DNA of 50,562 nt from Mucilaginibacter sp. (lineage in GTDB: Bacteria > Bacteroidota > Bacteroidia > Sphingobacteriales > Sphingobacteriaceae). How positions within the stretch are numbered: the first letter of the stretch is position 1; each line of letters starts with the position of its first letter. Under the pieces are notes generated by a model. It searched no databases, was not told the DNA's origin, and saw only the letters and a program-made list of their open reading frames with translations. Location: NCBI RefSeq assembly GCF_028288205.1, contig NZ_JAQBOD010000041.1, positions 1 through 50,562 of the forward strand, given 5' to 3'. A program made the translations under genes and the position numbers. Positions 34,913 to 44,554 of the stretch are shown in pieces.

Positions 34913-35710
34913 ATGATCCCTGTTTCGATAGTTATTATCACCAAAAATGAAGCTGAAGTTATAGCCGACTGCATAAACGCGGCTAAGATGATAACGGATG
35001 ATATAATTATAGTTGATAATTATAGTACAGATGAAACTTTCAATATAGCCCGGTTATTAGGTTGCCATATATACCAAAAAAACTGGGATGGCTATGGTGC
35101 CAATAAAAATAAAGGCATAGGGTTGGCTAAGTACGATTGGATATTAAGCGTTGATGCTGATGAAATTGTTGATCTTGAACTTGTACTATCTTTACATAGC
35201 CTTAAACTGGATAATACGGGTATTGTTTACGACATTAAGTTTAAATCATACTTCGGCAAAAAGTTGATACGCCATGGCAATTGGGGGCGCGATCATCATA
35301 TACGTTTATTTAATCGTACAGTAGTAAAATGGTCTGAAGCAAATGTGCATGAAACTTTAATGCTTCCCGAGCAAGTGCAAATTGAACGGTTAGATGGCTG
35401 CATGCACCACTATTCGGTAAAAGACAGTAATGAGTGTAACAACAAAGCGCTTTACTACGCACATTTAAGTGCCGAAAAATATTTACAGACCGGTAAAAAG
35501 GTAAATCCTGTTAAACTATATATATCGCCAATTTTTAGCTTTATTAAAAATTATATTGTGTTTTTGGGATTTTTGGATGGCAGGGAAGGTTGGAGCATTG
35601 CAAAAATTACTTATAAAAACAAATGGCTTAAATACCATTATTTAAACCGGCTGGAAAATAACGCCAAGAAAAAGCCATACATAAAAGCTAATTTAGCGGT
35701 TGAATATTAA
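34913..35710 (+). CDS. Glycosyltransferase family 2 (WaaE/KdtX-like)
   Basis: 265 residues of a GT-A fold. PVSIVIITKNEAEVIADCINAA at the N-terminus, the DXD-type motif VDADEIVD near residue 82, and GRDHHIRLFNR with WSEANVHE and YAHLSAEKYLQTGKKV match the LPS-core beta-glycosyltransferase group. It transfers a sugar in the cytoplasm to a growing glycan. First gene of the seven-gene polysaccharide cluster; the flippase starts 16 bp after its stop. Confidence 0.92.
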   Translation: MIPVSIVIITKNEAEVIADCINAAKMITDDIIIVDNYSTDETFNIARLLGCHIYQKNWDGYGANKNKGIGLAKYDWILSVDADEIVDLELVLSLHSLKLDNTGIVYDIKFKSYFGKKLIRHGNWGRDHHIRLFNRTVVKWSEANVHETLMLPEQVQIERLDGCMHHYSVKDSNECNNKALYYAHLSAEKYLQTGKKVNPVKLYISPIFSFIKNYIVFLGFLDGREGWSIAKITYKNKWLKYHYLNRLENNAKKKPYIKANLAVEY

Positions 35711-35726
35711 CCGCTTAGCAGGCTAA

Positions 35727-37139
35727 ATGAAAAGAAAACTGCTCCAAAATCTTTCGGTAAATGCCCTGCAGCTTATTATCAATCAACTTTTTGCTTTAGT
35801 TATATTTTATATACTATCAATTAGCTTAAGCAAAGATAGTTTTGGGCAAATAAACCTTGCACTGGCTATATTGCTTGCTGTATTTAATATACTCTCTTTT
35901 GGTATTGACCAGGTTATTATTAAAAAAATAGCCGCAGGCGATGACGCGCAATCTGTACTATCGCTTTATATAAGTCATGTATTAATTACCGGCCTGTTGT
36001 TTTACGGGTTGTTGTTAACGGGTTTCGCCCTGTTTCCACATCAATCTGTTTACAATTTACTATTATTGATTGGTATTGGTAAGCTGATGATTTATTTCTC
36101 TACACCATTTAAACAAGCCGCAAATGGTTTAGAATTGTTTAAGCTGGTAGCCTACCTATCAGTAATATCTAATTTTGTGCGTTGCATATGTTTAGTAGTT
36201 GCCGCCCTACTACATGCCCTTAATTTGCCCGTTATTGTTGCTATTTTTATTATTGGAGATACGCTGGAGCTGGTTATAGGGGTTTACCTTTTTAAACGGA
36301 TGGCTAAAATCCCGTTAATTAATAAATGGAACAAAGCCAATTATATTAACCTGGTGCGCGAGTCGTTGCCACAAATGGGTGTGGCATTAATTACATCGGC
36401 CCTGGCCCGGTTTGATTGGATATTTATAGGCTTTATATTATCAGCAGTAAAACTGGCCGAATATAGCTTTGCTTATAAAGTGTTTGAAGTTTCTACACTG
36501 CCCCTGCTGGCTATAGCCCCGTTGCTAATTCCGCATTTTACAAAATTGTTTAAGCAGCAAAATATTCATATCCCAAATTTTAAAACTTTAATACGGATAG
36601 AAATGGTTGTAGCCGGGTTTATTGGCCTGGTATTAAATATGTGCTGGGCTCCTGTTATTGATGGCCTAACCGCGGGTAAGTATGGTGCAATAAATGTTAA
36701 CACCATTTTTATTTTATCATTATGCATGCCATTTTTATACCTGAACAATTTTTTATGGACGATGTACTTTGCACAAGGGCGATTAAAAATGATATTAACT
36801 GCATTCATCATTACCCTGATTGTAAATGTTGCCGGCGATATTATATTGATACCATTTTATAAAAATGAAGGCGCGGCGTTTGCCTTTTTAATAGCATGCA
36901 CAGCACAAGCAATATATTTCCTGAAAAAGAATGAAATTGCCGGGCTTAACACTATCTGGCACCCATTGGTAATTTGTGTAACCTGTGCAGTATGCAGCGG
37001 CTTGATAACTAAGATCCTCCTTTTAAACACCTGGGTTGCTGTACCCGTTGCGGTGGCTATTTACCTGGTTTTATTATTAGCCACCACACAAGTAAAACTT
37101 ACCGACCGGAAAAACTTAGGCCGGCTGCTTAATTGGTAA
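35727..37139 (+). CDS. Oligosaccharide flippase (Wzx/MATE-like polysaccharide exporter)
   Basis: 470 residues with about 12-14 hydrophobic helices. LSISLSKDSFGQINLALAILLAVFNIL and ARFDWIFIGFILSAVKLAEYSFAYKV are typical of the polysaccharide biosynthesis/RfbX family, which flips lipid-linked repeat units across the inner membrane. It sits between glycosyltransferase and polymerase-like genes, as expected of a Wzx/Wzy locus. Confidence 0.9.
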   Translation: MKRKLLQNLSVNALQLIINQLFALVIFYILSISLSKDSFGQINLALAILLAVFNILSFGIDQVIIKKIAAGDDAQSVLSLYISHVLITGLLFYGLLLTGFALFPHQSVYNLLLLIGIGKLMIYFSTPFKQAANGLELFKLVAYLSVISNFVRCICLVVAALLHALNLPVIVAIFIIGDTLELVIGVYLFKRMAKIPLINKWNKANYINLVRESLPQMGVALITSALARFDWIFIGFILSAVKLAEYSFAYKVFEVSTLPLLAIAPLLIPHFTKLFKQQNIHIPNFKTLIRIEMVVAGFIGLVLNMCWAPVIDGLTAGKYGAINVNTIFILSLCMPFLYLNNFLWTMYFAQGRLKMILTAFIITLIVNVAGDIILIPFYKNEGAAFAFLIACTAQAIYFLKKNEIAGLNTIWHPLVICVTCAVCSGLITKILLLNTWVAVPVAVAIYLVLLLATTQVKLTDRKNLGRLLNW

Positions 37140-37237
37140 AATAAGTTCATTTCCGCCGCTTCTACAAGGCAACCATTTTAATTTTCAAACCGTAACGTTT
37201 AAGAGAAAATTAAAACAATTACCCATGGTTTCCACCT

Positions 37238-38929
37238 ATGGTAGTTTCAACACGATTAAATTTAATGAATAACGGCACAAAAGTTTTAAACTTAAAAAAA
37301 CTACTTATTTACGTAGATTGGAAACTGCTGTTGTTTTTGCTGTTATTTTTAAATGTAAAATTGGCTGTAAAAATTCCAGCAATTGTTCTTATCTATCTAT
37401 TACAATTTGATTTTAAATTTGGTTTCAGGCTAAAGAACTCAAGGCTGCCGCTGTTTTATCCATTAATAATTGGCATTGGTATTATTGGCTTTATCATCAA
37501 CAGCAATTATTTTAATATAAATTACAATATAGTTTTTGCAACCGGAATTGGCTTTTGGGTTATTTGCATACTGGCCATCCACCAGGTTAAACTATCGGTA
37601 GAAAGAAATAATACCGAAGTAATTCACAACACAATAGTGGTTTTCTTTATTATTAATGCAGTTGCTTCACTGCTAAACCTGGCCTATATTGTTTGGGTAA
37701 CTCACGCTATTAATCCATACACCTACCAGGGCGAATATCAAAAATATTTTGTCAGTACCGGCGATTTTATAAAAGGACTCACATTTGATACCTCGACAAC
37801 CAACGCTGTTTTAAATGCCTTTGGCATTATTTATTTTTTAAGTAAAAAAAATGCAGGCATGACGTTGTTATGCATGGCCGTTTTAATTCTTACAGCCAGT
37901 AATTTTACTAATGTATTTATATTGATTATACTGGCTTATCTGTTTGCTTTTAATAGTACCCGCGATCAAAAAAGTGTAATAATTGTTTGCCTGGTGTTTT
38001 TAGTTGTATTTATGGCAAAAATATCGCCACAGAATAATGACTATGTGATAAACACGGTTAAAACTTTCTTTTATAAGAAAAGCATAATATCACCATGGCC
38101 CGGCAACAACAAAATACCGGTTAACTTAAGGCCAGACAGCACGCTCAGTCCCGAAGAAAAAAGACAAAAGATTGCGATACTTTATTTAGATAGTATTGAA
38201 AAGGCACATAAGGCCCCTATCGCACATTTAATTCTTCCGCCAAACGTGCCGGCAACCGCTACAGGTAGAATATTATTGCCTAAGCCCGATGTTAATTTAC
38301 CGGTTTACCAATGGCTTAAAACTACCCCGCCAGAGCAAAAACAACTGGTTGATTTTGTCAACGTGCACCAAAAGGAGCTGCCTATTTCAGGCCATCCACA
38401 CTGGACATCTGTGCCGGGTAAAATTACAGGGCTGTTGCAAACAGTAAATTTTTTTAAACAACACCCCTCAAAAATAATAGTAGGGGATGGTGTTGGCAAT
38501 TTTTCTTCGAAACTGGCTTTCAGGGCAACGGGCTTAAAGTTTACCGGTGGCTATCCGGCTAAACACATTTACATTAATCACAACTTTTTAATTAACCACC
38601 TTGATATTTATTTGAACTTTTTTAGCAAGTCTGCAAGTTCACATTCATTAATCAATAGTCCGTTTTCTGTATATGACCAGTTACTGGCCGAATATGGCTT
38701 AGCCGGGTTGCTGGCTCTTTTTGTTTTTTATATAGGATTTTTTGCAAAGCATTATGTAAACCTTACTTACGGCATACCCTTGCTGCTATTTGTACTGGCC
38801 ATTTTTTTTATTGATTACTGGTTCGAGCAATTATCAATAATGATAATGCTTGAGCTGATGCTTTTTTTAAATATTAAAGAGGGACAGGGTTTAGTTAAAA
38901 ATAAAAATTTACGCACCAATGAAAACTAA
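37238..38929 (+). CDS. O-antigen polymerase-like membrane protein
   Basis: 563 residues with many transmembrane helices and a large extracytoplasmic loop (about 270-440) rich in Pro, Lys and His. VGDGVGNFSSKLAFRATGL and SVYDQLLAEYGLAGLLALFVFYIGFF resemble the C-terminal Wzy/ligase signature. I infer a polymerase (Wzy) for the cluster; a Wzy_C ligase role is the alternative. Start at 37238 (MVVSTRLNLM) or the ATG at 37265. The gene overlaps the next by 11 bp. Confidence 0.75.
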   Translation: MVVSTRLNLMNNGTKVLNLKKLLIYVDWKLLLFLLLFLNVKLAVKIPAIVLIYLLQFDFKFGFRLKNSRLPLFYPLIIGIGIIGFIINSNYFNINYNIVFATGIGFWVICILAIHQVKLSVERNNTEVIHNTIVVFFIINAVASLLNLAYIVWVTHAINPYTYQGEYQKYFVSTGDFIKGLTFDTSTTNAVLNAFGIIYFLSKKNAGMTLLCMAVLILTASNFTNVFILIILAYLFAFNSTRDQKSVIIVCLVFLVVFMAKISPQNNDYVINTVKTFFYKKSIISPWPGNNKIPVNLRPDSTLSPEEKRQKIAILYLDSIEKAHKAPIAHLILPPNVPATATGRILLPKPDVNLPVYQWLKTTPPEQKQLVDFVNVHQKELPISGHPHWTSVPGKITGLLQTVNFFKQHPSKIIVGDGVGNFSSKLAFRATGLKFTGGYPAKHIYINHNFLINHLDIYLNFFSKSASSHSLINSPFSVYDQLLAEYGLAGLLALFVFYIGFFAKHYVNLTYGIPLLLFVLAIFFIDYWFEQLSIMIMLELMLFLNIKEGQGLVKNKNLRTNEN

Positions 38930-39878
38930 CCCCTGCATAACCGTTTTAATGCCCGCTTATAATACCGAAAAGTATATAAGTGAGGCTATTGAGTCTGTTT
39001 TGCAACAAACGCACACCGATTTTGAGTTGATAATAGTAAATGATGGCTCGACAGATGGCACCAAAGCCATTATCAATTCTTATAAAGATGAGCGGATAAT
39101 TTTAATAGACCAGCCTAACATGGGGGTTGCCGCGGCGTTAAATACGGGCCTTAAATATTCAAAGGCCCCATACATAGCAAGGTTTGATGCTGATGATGTG
39201 TGCCATCCGCAACGGCTTGAAAAACAAATAAAATTTTTGCTTGAAAACCCTGAATACATTTTAGTTGGAAGTGATGCCGATTATATTTTAGAGAATAACG
39301 ATTTCCTGTTCCACTTTCAATGCATTGCGCATTCGCACCAGGAGATAATGGAAAAACTATACTTCTATTGCCCCTTTATGCACCCTACAGTAATGTATAA
39401 AAAGGCCAATGTAGCCAATGCCGGAGGATACCCTACTGATGCCCATAATTTTGAAGATTATTTATTATGGACAGCAATAGCCAAAGAGGGCAAGTTTTGC
39501 AACCTGGCGGAACCATTAATAAAATACAGGTTAAACTCAGCCTCGGTTACTATTGATGAGCGGTGGCGCGGTAAGCGCTTTCGCGAATTAAAAAGAGATG
39601 CTATTAAACGCGGGCATATAACGGCAGAAGAAGGCAATGAATTATTAGCCATTATTAAATCGCAGGACGTTAGAAAAATAAAAGAGGGATCATACCACGC
39701 GCTATGCGGAAAAAAATTCCTGGCTAATAATTATCAGCCCGAAAAGGCACGTGAACATGTAAAAAAGGCAATAAGCATATGGCCGTTAAGATTAGATAAC
39801 TACTTATTATATACCGTAAGCTATTTGCCCGAAAAATTTATTTTATGGCTGCATAAAATGAGTCCAAACAAACTGTAA
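38919..39878 (+). CDS. Glycosyltransferase family 2
   Basis: 319 residues. ITVLMPAYNTEKYISEAIESVLQQTHTDFELIIVNDGSTDGT, then RFDADDVCHPQRLEKQI with the DXD metal site and FEDYLLWTAIAKEGKFCNLAEPLIKYRLN, form a complete GT2 domain. Acceptor and sugar unknown. It overlaps the preceding polymerase-like gene by 11 bp and is followed 5 bp later by a GT4 gene, so they are co-transcribed. Confidence 0.94.
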   Translation: MKTNPCITVLMPAYNTEKYISEAIESVLQQTHTDFELIIVNDGSTDGTKAIINSYKDERIILIDQPNMGVAAALNTGLKYSKAPYIARFDADDVCHPQRLEKQIKFLLENPEYILVGSDADYILENNDFLFHFQCIAHSHQEIMEKLYFYCPFMHPTVMYKKANVANAGGYPTDAHNFEDYLLWTAIAKEGKFCNLAEPLIKYRLNSASVTIDERWRGKRFRELKRDAIKRGHITAEEGNELLAIIKSQDVRKIKEGSYHALCGKKFLANNYQPEKAREHVKKAISIWPLRLDNYLLYTVSYLPEKFILWLHKMSPNKL

Positions 39879-39883
39879 CACAG

Positions 39884-40960
39884 ATGAAAGTAGCCATCAT
39901 AACAAGATCAACTTTATACAGTGTCCCCGGCGGAGACACCGTACAGGCTATGGAAACAGCCCGCCACTTAACAGATATGGGCGTGCAGGCCGAGATTAGG
40001 CTTACCAACGAGGCTATTGATTACGTTAATTATGATCTGTTGCATTTTTTCAATATTATTCGTCCGGCTGATATTTTGCACCACAGTAAAAAGGCCGGTA
40101 AGCCATTCGTGGTATCTACCATATTGGTTAATTACAGTGAGTATGATAAACATTACCGCAAAGGTGCGGGTATGGTGTTTAGCCATTTATCATCAGATAC
40201 TATTGAGTATATAAAAACCATGGCACGCTGGGTTTTGGGGCGCGATCATTTATCGAGTTTATCCTACATCTGGAAAGGACAACGAAAAAGCATTGTTGAA
40301 ATATTGGACCATGCTGACTCTATCCTGCCAAATTCCGAATCGGAATACAGGCGGGTGGTTAAAATGTACCCAAGTACCGTAAAATACAGCGTTATACCCA
40401 ACGGTATTAATGCAACCCGCTTTACTTATAATGATACTATAAAAAAAGATGACGAGTTGGTGCTGTGCGTAGCAAGAATTGAAGGAATTAAAAACCAGCT
40501 TAATTTAATAAAAGCGTTAAATAACACACGGTTCAAATTGTTGCTTATAGGCAATCACAGCCCTAATCAAACAGCTTATTATAACGAGTGCCGCAGTATT
40601 GCCGCGGCCAACATCAGCTTTATTGAACATTTGCCGCAGGATGCCCTGGTAAATTATTATCAACAGGCAAAAATACATGTATTACCAAGCTGGTTTGAAA
40701 CCACCGGACTTAGCTCTGTTGAGGCCGCGGTAATGGGCTGCAATATTGTAATAACCGATAAGGGAGATACACGTGAATATTTTGAAAACGACGCCTTTTA
40801 CTGTGATCCCGCGCAACCCGAAAGCATATTAGCCGCTGTAGAAAAAGCAAGCACTACCAATTTTAACAGCCATCTGCGCGAAAAAATATTAGATAAATAT
40901 ACCTGGGCAAAAGCTGCCATACAAACTCTTAAAGCATATCAAACAGCCATTGTATCATGA
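39884..40960 (+). CDS. Glycosyltransferase family 4
   Basis: 358 residues of a GT-B fold. The N-terminal part contains SVPGGDTVQAMETARHL; the C-terminal donor domain contains VIPNGINATRF, LCVARIEGIKNQLNLIKAL, and PSWFETTGLSSVEAAVMGCNIV, the GT4 E-x7-E region. Retaining transfer from a nucleotide sugar is expected. Its stop overlaps the next start by 4 bp (ATGA). Confidence 0.93.
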   Translation: MKVAIITRSTLYSVPGGDTVQAMETARHLTDMGVQAEIRLTNEAIDYVNYDLLHFFNIIRPADILHHSKKAGKPFVVSTILVNYSEYDKHYRKGAGMVFSHLSSDTIEYIKTMARWVLGRDHLSSLSYIWKGQRKSIVEILDHADSILPNSESEYRRVVKMYPSTVKYSVIPNGINATRFTYNDTIKKDDELVLCVARIEGIKNQLNLIKALNNTRFKLLLIGNHSPNQTAYYNECRSIAAANISFIEHLPQDALVNYYQQAKIHVLPSWFETTGLSSVEAAVMGCNIVITDKGDTREYFENDAFYCDPAQPESILAAVEKASTTNFNSHLREKILDKYTWAKAAIQTLKAYQTAIVS

Positions 40961-42081
40961 AACTTAAAATAGCCATATTAGGAACAAGGGGCATACCAAA
41001 CCATTACGGGGGATTTGAGCATATATCAGAATATGTATCAGTTGGTTTAGCCAAGCGGGGGCATGAAGTGAGTGTATATAACTCGCACAATCACCCCTAC
41101 GCCGGGGATAACTGGAACGGTGTTAACATTATACATTGTTATGACCCCGAATATTTAATTGGTGCCGCGGGACAATTTGTGTATGATCTGAATTGCATAC
41201 GTGATGCCCGAAAACGCAATTTTGATGTTATTTTAATTATGGGCTATACCAGCAGCTCTGTTTGGGGGCATTTGTATCCCGAAAAGAGCGCCATTATAAC
41301 CAATATGGATGGCTTGGAATGGAAGCGTTCCAAATACTCAAAACCTGTACAGAAATTTTTGAAATATGCCGAGAGGCTGGCCGTAAGGCATAGCCAATTT
41401 TATGTGTCAGATTCTATGGTAATTAAATCATACCTGGCCCGTAAATATGACATAAACAGCCGTTACATCCCTTACGGCGCGGATATGATAACTAAGCAGG
41501 AGAGAGAGCAGATCACTCCCGAGGAGGCATTAAAAGAAGATTACTTTTTACTAATGGCCCGTATGGAGCCCGAGAATAATATTGAAACTATTTTAGAAGG
41601 GTACAACAATAGCAACTCGCCAAAACCATTTAAAGTTTTGGGCGATACCAGTAACCGGTTTGGAAAATTCATCACCCATAAATTTCAAAAAGATAGCCGC
41701 ATACAGTTTAAAGGGTCAATTTTTGATACCGCAAAAGTGCGCGCCTTACAAAACAACTCTTACCTGTATTTTCATGGGCATAGTGTTGGGGGTACTAACC
41801 CTTCATTATTAGAAGCAATGGCCAGCGAGGCTTTAATAGCCGCGCATAACAATCCTTTTAACCAGGCAGTATTAAGCACCGATGCTTTTTATTTTTCTAA
41901 TCCAAATGATGTAAAAAATTTAGTTGAAACCGTACAAAGACAGGAAACTGAAAAAACAATGGTGACCAATAACCTGCACAAAATAAAACACCTGTTTAAC
42001 TGGGAGAGCGTTGTAGATGGCTATGAAGAATATGCTATAGAATGTTATTTGAATTATAACAATGGAAGAATTATTTCTTAA
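40957..42081 (+). CDS. Glycosyltransferase with DUF1972 domain (rhamnosyltransferase-like)
   Basis: 374 residues. KLKIAILGTRGIPNHYGGFEH is the DUF1972 hallmark, followed by NMDGLEWKRSKYS and YIPYGAD. The C-terminal donor half has DYFLLMARMEPENNIETILEG and GHSVGGTNPSLLEAMASEA. Members are often named rhamnosyltransferases, but the sugar is not decided by the sequence. It overlaps the GT4 gene before it by 4 bp and the ligase gene after it by 20 bp. Confidence 0.92.
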   Translation: MKLKIAILGTRGIPNHYGGFEHISEYVSVGLAKRGHEVSVYNSHNHPYAGDNWNGVNIIHCYDPEYLIGAAGQFVYDLNCIRDARKRNFDVILIMGYTSSSVWGHLYPEKSAIITNMDGLEWKRSKYSKPVQKFLKYAERLAVRHSQFYVSDSMVIKSYLARKYDINSRYIPYGADMITKQEREQITPEEALKEDYFLLMARMEPENNIETILEGYNNSNSPKPFKVLGDTSNRFGKFITHKFQKDSRIQFKGSIFDTAKVRALQNNSYLYFHGHSVGGTNPSLLEAMASEALIAAHNNPFNQAVLSTDAFYFSNPNDVKNLVETVQRQETEKTMVTNNLHKIKHLFNWESVVDGYEEYAIECYLNYNNGRIIS

Positions 42082-43321
42082 AAACGATACCCTGGCCAAT
42101 AGGATCAGTTATTATCATTTAATGCTGTTCATGGTTAGCTTGCCGTTTGATCTTTTTTACAGCCATATTATCTTAATAAGTTTTATTATACACACATTAA
42201 TACAACTTAACAAGAAAGATATTAAACCAATTTTTACAGTTAGGACTCTTGTACTGCAATCGGTATTTTTTGTAACGCTGCTTAGTACTATTTACACTAT
42301 CAACCGCCCTGAAGCTTTTAATGAATGGGGAAAGCATTTGGCCATATTGCTATTCCCGGTGGCATTTTGTTTAACCTCTTTTGATATTCAAAAATATCGT
42401 TCAAGGCTATTACTGGCATTTTCATTGATCTGTACAGCAATTGTGGCCTATTTGTATTTAGACGCTTTCCGTACCATTAAGTATTACTCGTTACCTTATT
42501 CTGCTATTGTATCGGCGGCATTCACTAACCATAATTTCTCTGAGCCGATTGCCATGCACGCCACATTTTTTTCCTTACAGTTAGCAATTGCACTGGTTTA
42601 TCTTTTAGGAGTGTTCATAAAAGAACGGTCGGCTCCTTACCGTTTATTTTATGCCGCCTGTGCCTGTATCCTTTTAGCAGGGATTGTCCAGCTATCTTCA
42701 AAATCTATTTTTGCAGCCTTGTTTTTGGCTATCAACCTGGCTATTCCTTATTTCTTGCTGCAAGGAAAAAAACGAATTAAATTCATAGTGATTGCAGCAT
42801 CACTATCGGCTTTAATTGTTGCGGGCATATTTACATTGAACATTTTAAAGGTCAGGTATATTACTGATCTTAAATACGACCTTTCACTAACCACACCCGA
42901 TAAAAAATTTGATTCACGTTTAGACCGATGGGGCACAGCTACCGGACTTATTGCTAAATCACCCATTACAGGCTACGGTGCAGGCTCAGAACTTGGTTTG
43001 TTGCATGAAAGCTTTTATGCTAAAAAATATTACAACTCATTCCTTAATAACCTGAACTCGCATAATGAGTATCTAAGCTTTTTATTAAAATCGGGCATAA
43101 TAGGTTTGCTCATCTACCTGGGTACTTTATGGTTTGGTTTTAAAGAAGCCATAAAAAGAAAGGACTTGTTGTTTTTTACTTTTATGCTGCTGATAGCATT
43201 TGTTTCTTTCTCAGAAAACCTATTGGATGTAGATAAGGGAATAATATTTTACGCTTTCTTCTTTTCGTTCTTTGTATTTTCGGGGGATGATAAGAAGACT
43301 TACAAAGTTTCTAAAACTTAA
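42062..43321 (+). CDS. O-antigen ligase-like (Wzy_C/WaaL) membrane protein
   Basis: 419 residues with about ten transmembrane helices. The Wzy_C signature is DSRLDRWGTATGLIAKSPITGYGAGSE and LNSHNEYLSFLLKSGIIGLLIYLG. Such proteins ligate or polymerise glycans on the periplasmic face. As the cluster also holds another polymerase-like gene, one may be Wzy and the other WaaL. Last gene of the polysaccharide operon; stop is 8 bp from the convergent HIT gene. Confidence 0.88.
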   Translation: MEELFLKNDTLANRISYYHLMLFMVSLPFDLFYSHIILISFIIHTLIQLNKKDIKPIFTVRTLVLQSVFFVTLLSTIYTINRPEAFNEWGKHLAILLFPVAFCLTSFDIQKYRSRLLLAFSLICTAIVAYLYLDAFRTIKYYSLPYSAIVSAAFTNHNFSEPIAMHATFFSLQLAIALVYLLGVFIKERSAPYRLFYAACACILLAGIVQLSSKSIFAALFLAINLAIPYFLLQGKKRIKFIVIAASLSALIVAGIFTLNILKVRYITDLKYDLSLTTPDKKFDSRLDRWGTATGLIAKSPITGYGAGSELGLLHESFYAKKYYNSFLNNLNSHNEYLSFLLKSGIIGLLIYLGTLWFGFKEAIKRKDLLFFTFMLLIAFVSFSENLLDVDKGIIFYAFFFSFFVFSGDDKKTYKVSKT

Positions 43322-43329
43322 GTCTTTCA

Positions 43330-43722
43330 CTACAATTCCGCACGAATCTTATCCGCAGTGGCCCGAAACTCTTCAGGAGTGAATTTTAATTTTGGGTTAG
43401 AAAAATTCATATCACCAACACCATTTATAGGTATTAAGTGGATATGCGCATGCGGCACTTCCAGCCCTATAACGGTTACGCCAATTCTATTGCATTCAAT
43501 AGCCTTTTTCATTGCTGTAGCAACAATTTTAGCAAAGATCAGTAAGCCGGTATACGTTTCATCATCCAGGTCGAAAAGATTATCAACCTCCTTCTTTGGG
43601 ATAACCAACAAATGACCTTCTGCTAAAGGCGCGATATCTAAAAAAGCTAAAAACTCATTGGTCTCTGCCACTTTATAAGCGGGTATATCACCGGTAACTA
43701 TTTTTGAAAATATGCTTGACAT
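43330..43722 (-). CDS. HIT family nucleotide-binding protein
   Basis: 130 residues of a histidine-triad domain: SSIFSKIVTGDIPAYKVAE at the start, LVIPKKEVDNLFDL in the middle, and the triad VPHAHIHLIPI near residues 90-100. HIT proteins hydrolyse or bind purine nucleotide phosphoramidates. It lies downstream of greA on the same strand, 107 bp apart. Confidence 0.94.
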   Translation of the reverse strand: MSSIFSKIVTGDIPAYKVAETNEFLAFLDIAPLAEGHLLVIPKKEVDNLFDLDDETYTGLLIFAKIVATAMKKAIECNRIGVTVIGLEVPHAHIHLIPINGVGDMNFSNPKLKFTPEEFRATADKIRAEL

Positions 43723-43829
43723 AGTTTAATGAATGAATTTTGATTGAGTGATTGAGCGAATGAAAACAAATAGCTTTGAATAAACAATAAACATTTACTC
43801 ATTCAAAACTCACTCATTCACTCATTGAA
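43723..43829. repeat. GAATGAGTGA-type low-complexity repeat
   Basis: The gap between greA and the HIT gene is built of TCATTCACTCATT-like units and their reverse-oriented relatives (GAGTGATTGAGCGAATG). They can fold into an imperfect hairpin and probably form the greA terminator. Confidence 0.45.
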
Positions 43830-44303
43830 TTATCTGCTTACTTCTAATATCTCAAATTCCATTTTGCCCGCCGGTACAGTAATTTCGGCAATATCACCTA
43901 CTTTTTTACCCAATAAACCTTTGGCAATAGGCGATATCACAGATATTTTGCCTGTCTTCATATCAGCTTCGCTTTCGGCTACCAACTGGTAGGTCATAGT
44001 GGCGCCGTTACTTACGTTTTTTATCTTAACAATAGACAATGCCAATACCTTTGATAAATCCAGTTTTGATTCGTCCAACAAACGCGCGTTGGCCAAAGTT
44101 TCCTGCACCTGGGCTATTTTGGCTTCGTGTAAACCTTGTGCCTCTTTAGCTGCATCGTATTCTGCGTTCTCAGACAAGTCGCCCTTATCGCGTGCCTCTG
44201 CTATAGCCTTCGTTATAGTGGACCGCCCTGTAGTTTTTAGTTCTTGTAATTCTTGTTTTAATTTTTCTAAACCTTCTTTGGTAAAATATGCTACCTCTGC
44301 CAT
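43830..44303 (-). CDS. greA: Transcription elongation factor GreA
   Basis: 157 residues, the standard GreA length. The N-terminal coiled coil includes the Gre signature ARDKGDLSENAEYDAAKEAQG, with acidic tip residues that enter the RNA polymerase secondary channel, followed by the FKBP-like domain ending VPAGKMEFEILEVSR. It rescues backtracked polymerase. Its leader contains two tandem hairpins (44343-44429). Confidence 0.97.
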   Translation of the reverse strand: MAEVAYFTKEGLEKLKQELQELKTTGRSTITKAIAEARDKGDLSENAEYDAAKEAQGLHEAKIAQVQETLANARLLDESKLDLSKVLALSIVKIKNVSNGATMTYQLVAESEADMKTGKISVISPIAKGLLGKKVGDIAEITVPAGKMEFEILEVSR

Positions 44304-44342
44304 AACTCACTAATTAATTTTTATTTATCTAATTGGTTTGCC

Positions 44343-44375
44343 AAAAAAAACCGCCCTCCCTATTTAAGAAGGACG
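44343..44375 (-). terminator. Rho-independent terminator upstream of greA
   Basis: On the minus strand: stem CGTCCTTC / GGAGGGCG (two G-U pairs), 8-nt loop, then G and a run of eight T. It lies after the hydroxyacid dehydrogenase gene and only 40 bp before the greA start. Confidence 0.75.
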
Positions 44376-44391
44376 TAATGACTTTAAAAAC

Positions 44392-44429
44392 AAACAAGAC
44401 TATGCAGGCGTGCCCATATAGTCTTGTTT
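44392..44429. repeat. Perfect 11-bp hairpin upstream of greA terminator
   Basis: Arms AAACAAGACTA / TAGTCTTGTTT with a 16-nt centre holding GGC/GCC. It sits just before the intrinsic terminator in the minus-strand direction. Confidence 0.65.
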
Positions 44430-44554
44430 AGTGTAAAACGAAGATAAGATATTTAAGTTTTAAAATCCAAATTTTTGTTTACTGAAACAACAAAAATTTA
44501 GTGGTCAGAGGTTAGAGATTAGTTGAACAGCATACAAGCCTAATCACTAATTAA

